Shown piece after piece: positions 11,441-22,639 of a stretch of DNA of 64,000 nucleotides (the stretch's first letter is position 1; the number at the start of each line of letters is the position of its first letter). The notes beneath the pieces were generated by a model. The model saw only the letters and a program-made list of their open reading frames with translations, searched no databases and was not told where the DNA came from. Source of the DNA: Chinchilla lanigera (lineage: Eukaryota; Chordata; Mammalia; Rodentia; Chinchillidae); the NCBI RefSeq assembly GCF_000276665.1, contig NW_004955484.1:5334758-5398757 (forward strand), read 5' to 3'. The position numbers and the translations under genes were made by a program.

Positions 11441-12870
11441 TGATGAGGATAATGAGATTATAAATTATCCTTGTACAGTTTTATGCAAATCAAGATTTAT
11501 CTTGAGTTTTTATTGTGTCTTCTTTTTTAGTGCCCTCTTTTAAAAGCTGAATGCCTACACAAAATTGCTGTTTTATTAAAATATTATAAATGCATATCTA
11601 CTACACCTATTATTCTGCATAAAACAATATTTCCTATTCCTTCTAAATTTTTATTTGAAGGAGATTCAGGTTTCTGCTGAAACTTTTTATGTGCTTTCCA
11701 CTGTTTATATCAGTTAAATGTGTTTCATCAGTTTACCAGGCAAACAAATGCTAATTTATTTCTTTTTTCAATCTTTTTTTAAACTTTCATTCCAAAATTT
11801 TGCTATTACTGGAAGAAAGTTACTGAAGTATCATAGTTAAAATTAGCAAACATGTCAGAATGTCTAGTTTACCGAGACAACCAAAAACATAAATGGCATG
11901 ATATCTGTTGCTACTTTCTGAAGGTAATTTTTACCTTGGGACATAAGCAAATTTGTAACATCAATATATATGGCAGAAATGCAAAATTTTTCTTTCTCTC
12001 TTAGCATACTAGTTAAAAAGTTATTTTTCTACTCACAGTTCAGATTAGCTAATTTATTGTCTTAGCAGCATCAAAATGAGAACCAAATATGATAATACAA
12101 AATATTTATGAAGCAAGACACCACAAAACCTTACCTTTAGTATGCATAAGAATTCATAAAAGTGAGGCAATAATTATTCCTTGTTTCATTCTCTATTTGC
12201 TTATTTGAAAATGTTTGGTAGCATGAGTGTGACTCTCAAAACTGACTGGATTTAAAAACAATTTTTGTAAAGAATTGAACTCATCTGTCTTTTTACATTC
12301 TATTTCTGTAAAGCCTATAAAATTGAAATAAGGCAGACCACAGAAGTAATTAGAGAAAAGAGAAATAATTTCAAAGAAAAAGGTTAAAATTCATCGAAGA
12401 AGAAAACTCCCCCTAAAACACCTTACTTGATAGACATTTTCTTGGTTTTGTATCTTTTATTGTCATCTTTTTTTTATTCTGGAAAGTAATACTGATGTCT
12501 CATTGGAAGCATTTTGAAAGCATCCATAATACAGATAACAATAATAGAATAGATACCAGTGTAACTTGTTTTGTATATAACCATGATATATTAGAAAAGT
12601 AGAACTGTCTGAAGAATAGAGGCATTGAGTTTTTAATGCAAATCTTTACCAAAAAAATTATTGTAGACAGGTTTTTTAAATGAAGCTCTTAATATTCATC
12701 AATATATTTTCTAAAAGCTGCATTTTCATTGGTATGTTTAGCTCCTTTACACCTGATTTTTAAAAATTTAGTCTCCTTTTTTTTTCTTTGCTTAAAATAT
12801 TTTAATGTCTTTTATTTTAAAAGCATTTTTGTATTATAATTATTAGTGCTTCTAGTTGGACAAAATAATG
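11441..12870. other. Unassigned AT-rich stretch
   Basis: No repeat family or coding signal recognised on either strand. Poly-A and poly-T tracts are common. Confidence 0.45.
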
Positions 12871-13810
12871 GATTATATATTTTTATTTTTTTATTTTAAA
12901 AATAAAAGGAGGAAAACATTAACAGACAGACAACCTTTTTACAAAATAGCAAAAGAACAGTACAGACAATTCAGAGTTATAAACAGAGTGTTAGGAAATT
13001 AACAATGCTTGCTGTATTACATATTGGTATCTTCAAAGTGGTTTTTCATGAAAACAGATAGAGACATGCAATATTGCTCAATCAAGGACTCATTAACAGT
13101 TTCTTTCAGCAAAGAAATAGAAGACAGTAGAGCAACTATGTTAACTATCCTGTATATACATACATACAAAATTTCTCCTTCTTTCCCTTCTCTTTTCCCA
13201 CATCGCAGTTGCCCTTTACCCTTGAGTGTTTTCCTATCATTTCACAATGTCTATCATACTTCCTAGTTTAAATTAACTCTTTCAGGTTTTACACTAATGA
13301 GACAATGCAGTGCTTGCACATGCAGGTCTGATTTATTTCATTTATGAGTATGGACTCTAGTTGTGACTATTTACCTATAAAAGTCTCGAGTTTATCTTTC
13401 TTTGTAGCTGAGTAATATTTCATTCTATAAAAGTACCACAATTTTCTTATCCAATCCTCGGTAGATGGATATTTGGGCTGCTTCCAGAATGACATTTTCA
13501 TTTGTGTATACTACATGCTTGATCTTATTCACTTCTTTATTACTACCCCTTATACATTCCCACTTCCTCCAGTCCCCTTCTTCTTCTTTTTAAAATGAGA
13601 CTGTTTCTCTGAATTTTTTCAGTAAATTCACTACCATTGTACATGAAAGCTACTGACTTTTGTATTTTGATTTTCACATCCTTCTACTTTGCTGAATTTA
13701 TCAATTCTACAAAACTTGTGGCAGATTCTTCAAGGTTTTATAGGTACAGAATTGTATTATCTGCAAATAGACATAATTTGACTTCCTCCTTCCCTATAGG
13801 AATGTCTTTT
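12871..13810 (-). mobile_element. L1 LINE 3' fragment with internal deletion
   Basis: The 3' UTR at about 12885-13210 matches 60513-60843 closely (shared phrases TATTTTAAA, GGAGG, AAACATTAACAGACA). An ORF2 C-terminal piece follows (TTGGGCTGCTTCCAGAATG near 13472). From about 13600 the antisense reading returns as an upstream ORF2 segment (CTTTGCTGAATTTATCAATT, ATTATCTGCAAATAGACATA), so the middle of ORF2 is missing. Confidence 0.75.
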
Positions 13811-15017
13811 ATTTTTTTATTTTATTTTTTTATTAGTACACATTTGTAATACACAATGTTTACATTCCTTGGGTGGAAGTGGACCTGTACATAACACATC
13901 TTAATTCCTTTTTTTCATCCCCTTACCCATCCCCACATCTCTTGATCCTCTTCCTATTGAGAAAGAGCTATTTCCCTACTTCCTATTATCTTTTATTTTG
14001 CTCTTTAGTTATAATTTGGGTTTCTCATATAATAGAAACCAGGTGATATTTAAGTTCATGTGTCTGATTTATTTCACTTGACATTATGGTTTTAAGATAA
14101 ATCCATGTTCCAGTAAATGACTCAAAATTATCCTTATTGAGTAGTACTCCATTGTGTATAAATGCCACATGTTCTTTATACATTCATCTGTTGATAAACA
14201 TATAGGCTGCTTCCAAAATTTAGTTATTGTGAATTGCATGGCTATAAACAGGTTTATCACTGTATTGTATCGCTGTTATCGCTGTAATTTGATGTCTTAA
14301 ACTCTTTCGGGAAGACACTTAGGCAGGGAATAGCTGGGTCAAGTGGAATTTGTTATTTTGTTTTGTTTTGTTTGGAAATTAGTGTGGCGGAATCTCCACA
14401 CTAATTTCCATAGTGGTTGTGCTACTCTCTGTTCCCACCAACAGTGTAGAAGTGCTTCACAGCCTTGCCAGCATTTGCTATCATTTGATTTCTTGATGAT
14501 GGCCATTTTTTCTGGGGTAAGATGCACTCTCAAGGTAGTTATAATATGCATTTTTCTAATGGCCAGAAATATTAAGCATTTCTTTATGTATTTATTGGCC
14601 ATTTGTACTTCTGTGAAGTATTTCATTTAACTTGTCCATTTTTTGACTGGATTTTATTTTGGGTGTCTATCCTTTTTAGTTCTGTATGTATTCTAGACAT
14701 TTGTCCTCTGGCAGAAGCATTGCTGGCAAAAAACTTCTCCCATTATATTTTGACTGATTGCTCTCGCTAAAGTTTCTGGTTTTGTTAAGAATGGTAATAC
14801 TTGATGCCCTAGTGTCTGTCCTGGTTTTAAAGGAAATATTTTCGGGTTTTCCCCATTCCAAATGATATTGACTATGAATTTGTCATATATAATGTTTATT
14901 ATGCTGAGGTATGATTCTTCTATACCTAATATATTCAAGGTTTTTGTTGTAAATGGATATTGAATTTTATTGAGGGCTTCTTCTGCATCTACTGAGAGTA
15001 TTTAAAAATATCATGTG
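13811..15017 (-). mobile_element. L1 LINE 3' fragment of a different subfamily
   Basis: It starts with a T-rich antisense tail and a 3' UTR (CACATTTGTAATACACAATG, TGGACCTGTACATAACACAT) unlike its neighbour, then ORF2 C-terminal words (CTCCATTGTGTATAAATGCC, GCTGCTTCCAAAATTTAG). After about 14850 it jumps to the RT region (GGGCTTCTTCTGCATCTACT). The provirus at 15018 interrupts it at ATCATGTG. Confidence 0.75.
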
Positions 15018-15327
15018 TATTAGGGAAAAAGGAGGAAAAGAAGCAAAGGTACACACTCAACAGTACTGGTTTATTTCAGAAGAAACTTGAGAAAGACCAC
15101 TCTACCACTGAGATCAGACTGGTACTCTTGTAAAATTTATGAGGTCACAGGGTAAGGGGAGCATTATGTGAAAGGCAGTTCCAAGCACAAGGCTTGAGAG
15201 AGCATAGTGGGCCCCAAGGACAAGTCTTGGGAAAGTGCAGTGAGTCATGGTTGCTATTTGTGGCAGCACTGAATAATGATATGAGTCACTGGGTACAGCC
15301 TAGGATAATGGTCTTTATATTCCTTCA
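15018..15327 (-). repeat. 3' LTR of the class I-like provirus
   Basis: Aligned with 18333-18650 it shares, on the minus strand, the TGAAG(G/A)AAT start, CCTAGGCTG(T/C)ACCCAGT, CACTGC(A/G)CTTTCCCAAG, GAAATAA followed by TACTGTTGAGT or CTGTCCTGTTGAGT, and a CCTTTTTCC(C)TAATA end. The two LTRs clearly differ, which indicates an old insertion. Confidence 0.75.
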
Positions 15328-16546
15328 TTCCAGACTCTATGATTAGATAAAGGAAACAGGCAATGCATCTTTTCCTTAACTTTTCCTGCCTTTTAGGGGC
15401 AGTGCTTGTCAAGGTGTTTTCCGGACTGAAGAAGGAGGACTGTATTGACATGGTCTTTAGCAACTGCCTGTGAAATAACTGCAGTCCTGTTGGTGAGAAA
15501 TCTTTGAAACAAATTCATTAGGCATAACAGTAATAAACAGATGAGCAAAAAGAAGGAAATAGACACTATAATGGACTGGATCTCTGGGAATTATGTGAAA
15601 TTAAACAAACTTCACCAAGAGTTAAAGCACATATAACTAAAGCATGAACATGAGAATGGAAAGGCAGATTGGAGAAGAAGGCATATCTAGGCACTATTCT
15701 TAAGGGACTGGATAACAATTATAATCATGTGGCTCCTAGATATGTCTGCATGTGTAGCTCAAAACTGTCAGCAGAGATCAGTTTTTGGAGGCCCTTTTTT
15801 ATGTCTTCTCTGTATTACTATTACTTAAATATATTTTGCAGTATACTTTAATGGTGGGTGTTCAAGACCAAGTTAAAGTGAGACCTGTGTCAGTCAAAAT
15901 TACCCTCTTGCTATTTATCAAGGTCAGTTAAGGCTCCTCAGCCCTTACTTTTCTAACCTTGTGTTCTTCTGTCAGTGTTAACTGCCAGAATGGGTTACAG
16001 TCTTGCTCATTTATGTGGATTTCCATGGAAGCATGCCTGGTGATTCTCCTTTGTAGCACACTGTGCATTTGTTTACTGCTGTTCTCTGAGGCTCAACAAT
16101 CTCTCCATTCAGGAGGTTTGGGGCCTTACCAAAGTTGTAGGATTGTGTAGAAAGGTCCCCTCATGTCCTGGGTCCTTGTTGACCTTGGAGGGCCAGAGCC
16201 AAAATATTGATTGTTCTCTTAGCCCAACTGCGTTTTTAACTCTGATCTCCAAACCTCAGTTGTTGAACACAGAGATCAGTTAAATCAATATTTTAGTGGG
16301 AGTTTAATCTTACAATCTTATGTAGATATCAAGCATCTTGAAATATATAATTTAACCAGTGAGCTGTTATTTTCTTATCAATCATGGTTGACTCAAATTC
16401 CTATAGAATGTTAACAGATAACAATTATAAATTTTTATAGAGAAGGCTTATGATCAGGAGCAATATAACATGTTAGCATAACAATCATGACAACATACAT
16501 TTTTTAGAAGACACAGTGTGGGCTCAGCCAAATCAACAAGACCAAG

Positions 16547-16918
16547 CATATTTCTTTCTATAAACTGAACTATATTCTCACAAACCATTTCTCAACATAA
16601 TCAAGCCTTCTAGTCTTTGCCTCTATCTTATTTTTTCTATCCTGGCAGGGCAAATCTTAATGTACAAGATCCTCTCATATCAAAAATATTTCTCCATATT
16701 TAAGACTTTTTTTCTATCTTACTTAGAGCAAACATATTTCTTTCTATAAACTCCATCCTCCACAAACACTTTTCAACTTATTTGAGCCTTCCAGTTCTGC
16801 TGCTTTCTTTTCTATTCTGTGTTGGTAGGGCAAATCTAATTGTGCAAAACTCTTTCATATCAAAAATGTATTTCAATATGTATAGCTTTCTTCCATATCT
16901 CTTCTCTGTCCTGCTTAC
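16547..16918 (-). repeat. 186-bp tandem duplication inside the provirus
   Basis: CATATTTCTTTCTATAAACT occurs at 16547 and 16733. The two units share the order CACAAAC, TTTCTCAAC/TTTTCAAC, GAGCCTTC/CAAGCCTTCTAG, GGCAGGGCAAATCT/GGTAGGGCAAATCT and TCATATCAAAAAT. Units run from about 16547 to 16732 and from 16733 to 16918. It is diverged, hence not recent. No coding role seen. Confidence 0.75.
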
Positions 16919-17135
16919 TATATCCTTTTCATAACAAACTTGTCTACTGTTCCTTGGATTCTACAGTGTCTTTCTGCCATACTGTTCCAAATGTTAATGT
17001 CAGACTGTTAACATTTGTAAATTTGGCTCATTGTCAACTCCCCAAGTCAGCCTTGGGCCCTTATCTGAAGCAGCAGAAGAGTAAATTAAATGTGTATTGT
17101 TACAATTTTACACAATAAATATTTTAACATGTCAA

Positions 17136-17744
17136 TTAAACAAAAATACCTATTAAAATTGAAAACCAAAGTAATTTTTCAATTTTGTGTTTCCCTAGGC
17201 CTAGAATTTTTATTTTCCATTTGTGGCTGATAGTGGAAGGATTGAAAGAGTTCCAGGAGTTACACTGGAACAAGTTAACTGGCAAAGACAGAAAAAAAGG
17301 GGGGCCAAAAGTTGAGTTGCTTCTGCAGCTCTCTGGGCTACATCTGGAGTTGGGAGGTGGTGCTGGTTCAAGATAGGTAGGAAGGAAGCCAGTACAGTGA
17401 AGGCTCATCTGCTGTATCAGGGTAAGAATCTACAGAGTTAAGTGTAGCTTTCTCCTCCAACAAGAATATCTGGTGGGCAGAGCAAGTGGGGCAAAAAGAG
17501 GGACATGAGTGTAAAGTGAAGAAATCTTAGGTATAAGGGACTTCCTGCCATGTGACATTTCTATGCAGGTAGTTATTAAGGTCATGGTGAACTTTTAAAT
17601 CAAGTGTACCAAATTCAGGACATTGGCTGTTACTATGCCAAACCAGGAGAACTGAGCATCCCTTTTTAAATTGAGGAGTGAAAGATTTTTTAGAAGGCAA
17701 CTTATAGGGATATCTGACAGAATTTGAGAAATTTGGGAGCCCAT
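17136..17744 (-). pseudogene. Gag-like start of the class I-like provirus, broken
   Basis: The minus-strand ATG at 17744-17742 opens a frame starting MGSQISQILSD. An MG start fits the N-myristoylated matrix of retroviral Gag, and its place after LTR, primer site and leader also fits. The first frame is interrupted by a stop after about 50 codons. A later open stretch (17136-17408) is proline/serine-rich, as expected for the region between matrix and capsid, but shows no diagnostic capsid motif. This is a defective relic. It is called gag-like from position and start style, not from a full domain match. Confidence 0.5.
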
Positions 17745-18069
17745 AGTAACTGATAAGAGAGTGGCTAGGAGTCCATAGTCTTGTGTTCAGTTGTCATCCA
17801 AACAAGACTATGGAGGGATCCAGGAATTCTCTGTGGATGTGGCCTGGCCACATCAGAAAATGTTTTTCCAAGAGATTGGGCAGGTGTCCCCAGCTCCAAT
17901 TTCTGTGGAAATCCACTGCAGAGTTTGGCCCTGAAGGATCCCCTATGGGGTCTGGGATGAATGTATACTTCCCTGGCACCTGAGGGAGGCAGGAGCCAAT
18001 CCTCTAATCCTAGGCTGGATAATGAAATGGCTGATATTGAGTGGAGGATTAGCAGGAAATGACAAATGA

Positions 18070-18210
18070 NNNNNNNNNNNNNNNNNNNNNNNNNNNNNNN
18101 NNNNNNNNNNNNNNNNNNNNNNNNNNNNNNNNNNNNNNNNNNNNNNNNNNNNNNNNNNNNNNNNNNNNNNNNNNNNNNNNNNNNNNNNNNNNNNNNNNNN
18201 NNNNNNNNNN
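18070..18210. other. Assembly gap (141 N)
   Basis: A run of unknown bases lies immediately left of a GGAGA/AGGAG microsatellite. The gap is probably unresolved or mis-sized microsatellite. ORFs drawn across it (for example 17765-18361) are not supported. Confidence 0.99.
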
Positions 18211-18249
18211 AGGAGAGGAGAGGAGAGGAGAGGAGAGGAGAGGAGAGGA
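18211..18249. repeat. (AGGAG)n microsatellite beside the gap
   Basis: Seven or more 5-bp AGGAG units abut the N run. On the proviral (minus) strand this is a pyrimidine-rich CTCCT array in the leader between primer site and gag. Confidence 0.95.
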
Positions 18250-18312
18250 AAGCAGAGGGGAAGGGATCACAAAAGGAAGAGGGGGTACCATAATAGTCCT
18301 CTTGACTTTTTT

Positions 18313-18330
18313 TTCCTGTATGGGGCACCA
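18313..18330 (-). promoter_or_regulatory. Retroviral primer-binding site, elongator tRNA-Met-like
   Basis: On the minus strand TGGTGCCCCATACAGGAA lies directly after the LTR end (CCTAATATT). The first nine bases equal the complement of the elongator tRNA-Met 3' end (acceptor GGGGCA plus CCA). Several of the remaining differences are transitions. tRNA-His (TGGTGCCGTG) fits only seven bases before diverging. Confidence 0.55.
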
Positions 18331-18332
18331 AA

Positions 18333-18650
18333 ATATTAGGAAAAAGGATGAAAAGAAACAAAGATCCAAACTCAACAGGACAGGCTTATTTCAGAACAGT
18401 GCTAAGAGGGACCAGTCTGGCACTAGAGACCAGACCAGACAGGCTATGAAGTCTCTAAGAGGGTTGTGGGGAAGAGGGTTTAGTGAAAGGGGGTTTTGGC
18501 TATCTTCTAAGGACAAGGCTTGAAAAAGGATGGAGATGCCTAGGATCAGGCTTGGGAAAGCGCAGTGAGTAATGGTTGCTATCAATGGAAGGACTGAATG
18601 GTAATGAGTTACTGGGTGCAGCCTAGGATGGTGGTAGTCAGATTTCTTCA
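18333..18650 (-). repeat. 5' LTR of the class I-like provirus
   Basis: About 318 bp. On the minus strand it begins TGAAG and ends CCTAATA. An AATAAG poly(A)-signal variant lies near GAAATAAGCCTGTCC. It pairs with 15018-15327. The primer-binding site follows immediately, which fixes the orientation. Confidence 0.75.
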
Positions 18651-18655
18651 ATGTG

Positions 18656-18776
18656 TTTGTTTGTTTGTTTGTGACAGGGTCTAGATATGTAGTCCAGACT
18701 AGCCAGGAACTGTAGATCTTTCTGCCTCAGCCTCCAAGTATTGGGATCACAGGTGTGCACCACCATAACTGACTAT
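18656..18776 (-). mobile_element. B1-type SINE, minus strand
   Basis: A (TTTG)n antisense tail is followed by GACAGGGTCTAGATATGTAG, TGCCTCAGCCTCCAAGTATT and GGGATCACAGGTGTGCACCA. It abuts the provirus boundary. Confidence 0.88.
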
Positions 18777-20440
18777 CTTCTGTTCTTTGTTATTTCTAAT
18801 GTGAAGCCAGTCATCTTTCTCATTCTTATTTCCTTGTGTATCTTTTGGTCCTCTGGCTACTTTCAAGATTTTTTTTTCCTCTTTGGTTTTCAGCAATTGA
18901 CTGTGGTATACCTAGCTATAGTTTTATTTGTATTTATCCTGCCTGAGATTTACCATGTATCTTAGATGTGTAGGTTTATACTTTTTAATTCAGTTTTGGA
19001 AATTTTCATTATTACTATTATTATTGTTATTATTCTGATTATTATTATTTTGTATTTACTAAAACTTGAACCCACCGTCTTTGCACTGAACCATATCTAC
19101 TGCCCTGTTTTTATTTTTTAATGTGAAGCAGGGACCTGCTATATTACCCAAGCTGGGCTTGAATTTGCAATCATGCCTCAGCCTCTCAGAGTGCTGGGAT
19201 TACAGGTATTACTGCCATGTTCAACTTCCATCACTATTTTATCAAATATTTTTTTCTCCCACATCCACTTTCTTTTCTCTCTCTGGAACTCCAATTGTAT
19301 TATACTGTTTAATCTTAAACACACATATCTTTGAGGATCTGTTATTTTCTGACCTTTTTTTGCTATGTGCTTCTTTTCAGATAATTTCTATTGTGTTTCC
19401 TTCAAGTTCACTAAGGCAGTCTTTTACATTGTCCAGTTTGCTATAAATTCCATCCATTGATTTTTTAAAAATTATTTAAGATATTGTATTTTTCAGCTTT
19501 AGGATTTTCATTTGGTTTTTATTTTCATTTTTTATACTTTTACTGACTTCCTACATATTTTCATTAATTATATTCCTTCCCTATTCATTATTTAGCTTAT
19601 AGAGTATAGTTACTTTAAAGTGCCCATCTGTTAATCCTGACACCTGGATTATCAGTGGATCTGTTTATACAGACTTTTTTCTTAAATTTTCATGTATTTT
19701 CTCATAATCTTGCAAATTTTTGCTGTATATTACCACTGTAAATTATGTGTGACTTCAATTATCTTCCTCCAAAAAGTGATTTGAATTTGTTATAAGTATT
19801 GGTTAGTTTACTGGAAGATTCCCTTGCTTCTGTGGAGCATTGTTTTTTGGCTTTGTTTAAATTTGTCTGTTTCAGTTTTATTCTTAGTCTTAAGAGTGAA
19901 TTTTAGTCTTAAATTACATATTTTCTGGAGTTTCTAAAAAACTAAAATATTTACTAATTCTTTCTAACTTTAGGAATTTATCATTAATTCTGACTTACCA
20001 TCACTAAGATGCTGCTGAAATTTCTTCTTAGCTATATCAGCTTTTCAGCTGTTACTTTTCTCTTGGTTTTGTGGATCTTGTCCTGAACATGCCTAATTCC
20101 AGGGTCTGCCAAGGATTTGAAGGGAAGTATTACGAGATTTTTAATCAGTTCACCTCTCCTGCTATGTCATTCTCATCTTTGGGGATTTCCCCCCTTCCAT
20201 TTCCATCTGTTCTAACAGCTTCAGATTCCAAATTTTGATTTTCTCACTCAAAACTGCTGCTTTCTGTCTAAGCTCTGTTCCTTTTGTACCGTACAAACTG
20301 GGGAACAATCTTACTGGAAAAGTGACATGAATGTAGATATGATGTATTGGCATTCCTCCTTCAAACTTAATGTCCCCTTCAGTATTTGCTTGCCTCAGGT
20401 CATTCCATAGTGCCTTCAATTTTCTGTTTTCTTATGTTTT
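18777..20440 (-). mobile_element. Old L1 LINE, 5' part
   Basis: The antisense reading fits the 5' half of old mammalian L1: GGTTTTCAGCAATTGACTGT, TTTATTTGTATTTATCCTGC, TCTGGAACTCCAATTGTAT, CTTCAAGTTCACTAAGGCAG and TTTTCAGCTTTAGGATTTTC. A SINE near 19048-19225 interrupts it. The right boundary is uncertain and the 20162-20419 minus ORF may lie outside the element. Confidence 0.65.
19048..19225 (-). mobile_element. ID-like relic plus B1-type SINE, minus strand
   Basis: 19048-19105 resembles a decayed antisense ID (ACTAAAACTTGAACCCACCG, GCACTGAACCATATC). 19109-19225 is an antisense B1 (GACCTGCTATATTACCCAAG, CAGCCTCTCAGAGTGCTGGG). The two may have moved as one dimer. Confidence 0.65.
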
Positions 20441-21804
20441 AGTCAGAATATATCATTGTTATTGAGAAGAGGGTTATCTAATTTAAAATATGCCACTACG
20501 TATAAAAACCAGAAGTTACTGAACCAGTATTTTTAAATGAAAAAAGAAAGTTATGGTTTCTAAGAAATTGATTTCAAAATTATATACAGCTGTTTAGAAA
20601 GTGAAATATCTGAAATGAGAAAAGAATTAGATAATATTCTTAAATAACTTCTAGTATTTTATTAAAACTAAAATTAGGGCCTGTGGTGGCTCTAAAAATG
20701 TACTGCTTAAATCTTTTGCTTCAGGGAACATAATTGACTGATACCCCCAGTTGCTGTCCTTTAGAACCCACCTCTGAGTTGTGCCAGGGCCATGGCTCCT
20801 CCCTGATTTCTATAGGCAATGACCACATAGATTTGGATTTGTAATTCAAATCTTATCCTGTGAAATCCAGTACTGCTTTAATGGGATAGTTTGACTTGGG
20901 GACTCCTCATCAGTAGGGCTGCAATAATCTTAGAACTGTCAGTAATGTAAGACTTCCTATTCAGAATGCCTTCATTTGCTTCACCCATCAGAGGTAGATT
21001 TCCATCATAGCCTAAAAGTTCTGTTCTCTTCCCTTGATCGCTCTCCTTTACCTTTTATAGGTAATCATCTAATAAATTTTTTGTGTGCCTAATCTTGGCA
21101 TTGGTAGAAGATCCAAACTAGCAAATAAATATAGGCACAAACTATTAACAGAAAATGGACCAAAATGATGATTTTTAAAAAGAAAAATAATTCTTTTATA
21201 GAATCCCAAATAATATATGTAGCTATTTCCATCCTTCATGAAGTAAAGCTCATTTGCCTCCTCTCTTGTGATTTAGTAACAACCTTTGAATGAATAGAGA
21301 AGTATCTTTTTAGTTCAACTGTATCATATTTCCACTCCTACCATGGAGAAACATTTTAAAACATATTTTTCCTAAGATTCTGCATGCTCCTAGTGAAATA
21401 TTAATACCTCAAATACATTGTATAAGTATTTATATGCTATGTGTATATCCATGTGTCATATATATATGAGAATTTTTTTGTTCTTTATGAGCCAGGTCTC
21501 CCTGTAGGATTTTAATAACCCATGCAGAGAATTCATAGAATAGCATATAGGAAATTAAAATGTCTAACTTATAGTAGAGAAATATCACAGATGTCAAGTT
21601 AACCAAGTGATCAAAATTACCATCACTAGCAATAAGTCATATCACTACCATATCCTACTAGTGTAATGCAAAAAGAAGAAGGGTATTTTGCCTTGGTAAT
21701 AGTCTTTCCATGAACTTAGTGTTATGCAAGAACATCAGACAACCCCTAATGGAGGAACATTTTACAAAATACCTGACTAGTACTCCTCAGAAGTGTGAAG
21801 GTAA
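20441..21804. other. Unassigned stretch
   Basis: 20680-21070 is less AT-rich and reads like decayed LTR or unique DNA (CAGTTGCTGTCCTTTAGAAC, GAGTTGTGCCAGGGCCATGG), but I cannot name it. There is no coding signal. Confidence 0.4.
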
Positions 21805-22172
21805 TTGTTTTAGTCCTTTTGAGCTGCTGCAACATAACACCATAGACTGGATATCTCATAAACAACAGACATATTTCTTATGTTTCTGGAGTCCTGAAAG
21901 TCCAGGTGCCAGCAGATTCAATGTTTGGTGAGGGTCTCTTTCGTGGTTCTTAGGCCTCTATCTTGATAAAACTCATTTGGCTAAAGAAGTGAGGGAGCTC
22001 TCTGGGACCACTTTTATAAGAACATTGATCTAATTTATTTATGAAGGTTCTTCCTTCATAGTTTAATCCTCTCCCAAAGTCCTTAGTTTTAAATACCATT
22101 GGGGATTATATTGCAGCATGGACTTGGGTAGGAGTGGGTGTAAGTGAGACATAAATATTCAGTCTATAGTAG
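21805..22172 (-). mobile_element. MLT1-type MaLR LTR, minus strand
   Basis: The antisense MLT1 order is intact: TTAGTCCTTTTGAGCTGCTG, ACACCATAGACTGGATATCT, TATTTCTTATGTTTCTGGAG, GGTGAGGGTCTCTTTCGTGG, GGGAGCTCTCTGGGACCACT, CCTCTCCCAAAGTCCTTAG and a closing ATTCAGTCTATAGTA. A solo LTR of the non-autonomous ERVL-MaLR group. Confidence 0.85.
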
Positions 22173-22639
22173 TAATGAAAACCAAGGAAAGACTGAGAAA
22201 CTATTATGGATCATTGGAGACTTAAGACCAGATCACTAAGTGCAATCTAATAACCTTGATTGGATCCTGGCATGGAAAGAAGACAGTAGTGGGAAAACAC
22301 ATGGAAATTGAATAATGTGTATAGTTTAGTCAATAGTACTCTATGAATGTTAATTCCTTAATGTTGAGAAATCTTTTCTGGTTTTCTAAGGTATTAATAT
22401 CAGAGGAGGTTAGGGAAAAGGTATAAGGGAACTGTGCTATCTTTATAACTTTTCTGTAAATCTACAATTATTTCAAAATTAAACATTAAAAAAGTTTTAA
22501 AAACACAGATTATCATGCCACTTATATTTATCCAAAAATTGGTATGAATGTTAAAAGGAAAGTAACATATAGGGAAATCACTAGAATAATAAGGTTAAGG
22601 TAGTCTTAGTGCATAAGTTTTTAGATATCAGTAAATGAA
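22173..22639. other. Unassigned stretch
   Basis: No repeat or coding signal recognised. Confidence 0.4.

Larger units (their letters stand above)
15018..18650 (-). mobile_element. Class I-like endogenous retrovirus, minus strand, internally deleted
   Basis: Two related LTRs (18333-18650 upstream and 15018-15327 downstream on the minus strand) enclose about 3 kb. A primer-binding site abuts the upstream LTR, followed by a leader with a purine microsatellite and the assembly gap, then a gag-like start at 17744. A candidate 5-bp target duplication ATGTG (15013-15017 and 18651-18655) flanks it. The interior is too short for gag-pol-env, and I recognise no pol motifs, so most coding sequence has been lost. 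Class I assignment is inferred from leader layout and gag style. Confidence 0.7.

Noticed and set aside
18211..18249. CRISPR-like or designed short repeat array
   Set aside because: Simple 5-bp microsatellite with no spacers; the genome is mammalian.
17765..18523. Long ORFs on both strands spanning the N gap
   Set aside because: Frames are carried through unknown bases and the AGGAG array, so they are not evidence of coding.
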